In this document: piece after piece, positions 6,321 through 6,370 of the stretch
How positions within the stretch are numbered: position 1 is the stretch's first letter
Layout of the letters: each line of letters opens with the position of its first letter
Assembly: GCA_947453585.1 (NCBI GenBank)
Contig: CANGHQ010000112.1
Location: 1 to 6,370, forward strand
Origin: Burkholderiales bacterium
GTDB taxonomy: Bacteria; Pseudomonadota; Gammaproteobacteria; Burkholderiales; Burkholderiaceae_C
DNA length: 6,370 nucleotides
Direction: 5' to 3'
The notes under the pieces: model-generated
Told to the model about the DNA's origin: nothing
Seen by the model: only the letters and a program-made list of their open reading frames with translations
The model's database searches: none
Program-made: the position numbers and the translations under genes

Positions 6321-6370
6321 GTACCGCGCCAGGGCCGTGGCGATAAAAACAGCGATCACGCACACTTTCC
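6246..6370 (-). CDS. Possible 3' end of a minus-strand membrane-protein gene
   Basis: A minus-strand frame enters from the right edge and stays open to a TGA at 6246-6248. Its first readable residues, KVCVIAVFIATALARY, look like a transmembrane helix ended by charged/aromatic residues, and their codons mostly end in G or C, as in the real genes here. The rest (SYPVQRPQ and on) is Gln-rich and lies antisense to the AEC 3' end, which is typical of a shadow. If real, a gene to the right would converge on the AEC gene and overlap it by 75 bases. The evidence is thin and function unknown. Confidence 0.2.
   Translation of the reverse strand, partial: KVCVIAVFIATALARYSYPVQRPQHPQRQGQTEHAQQCGQ
6321..6370. 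other. Unassigned right edge downstream of the AEC gene
   Basis: Fifty bases after the AEC stop. I see no hairpin followed by a T-run, so no terminator call. On the plus strand a GTG at 6337 opens a frame to the edge (MAIKTAITHTF) but its upstream AGGG is only 2 bases away. The minus strand is discussed as a possible partial frame. Nothing firm can be called. Confidence 0.5.

Overview
The window is dense, GC-rich protein-coding DNA with very little intergenic space. Strong G/C preference at third codon positions, GTG and TTG starts, a Bug-type periplasmic binding protein and a Comamonadaceae-like XerD all point to a betaproteobacterium of the Burkholderiales, probably Comamonadaceae (Rhodoferax/Polaromonas-like). 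This is inferred from protein character only; no search was run.

Layout. Left, plus strand: a three-gene unit joined by two 4-base stop/start overlaps. It holds (1) the 3' part of an AraC-HTH/AlkA fusion, a DNA-3-methyladenine glycosylase cut by the window edge, (2) an Ogt/MGMT-type methylated-DNA-cysteine methyltransferase, and (3) an EamA/DMT-family ten-helix transporter. Centre, minus strand, reading right to left: a Bug/TctC-family periplasmic binding protein, the XerD tyrosine recombinase (its TTG start overlaps the Bug stop), and a DUF1345 membrane protein 21 bases further on. The two units converge, and the eamA and DUF1345 reading frames overlap by 7 bases at their 3' ends. Right, plus strand: an AEC-family (auxin efflux carrier) permease, divergent from the Bug gene across about 100 bases that must hold both promoters. 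The last 50 bases cannot be assigned firmly.

How the genes work together. The glycosylase and methyltransferase are complementary alkylation-repair enzymes: base excision of N-alkyl purines, and direct reversal of O6-alkylguanine and O4-alkylthymine. The EamA gene is co-translated with them but its substrate cannot be told. XerD, with an unseen XerC, resolves chromosome dimers at dif; its coupling to a solute-binding protein is a positional oddity rather than an obvious pathway. The Bug protein lacks its usual TctA/TctB membrane partners here; the divergent AEC permease is the only carrier next to it on that side.

I found no mobile element, CRISPR array, tRNA or rRNA gene, and nothing that amounts to an undescribed system. 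The most useful oddities are the TTGA coupling of Bug to xerD, the orphan Bug/AEC divergent pair, and the non-canonical starts (GTG, TTG, GTG) of eamA, xerD and the AEC gene.
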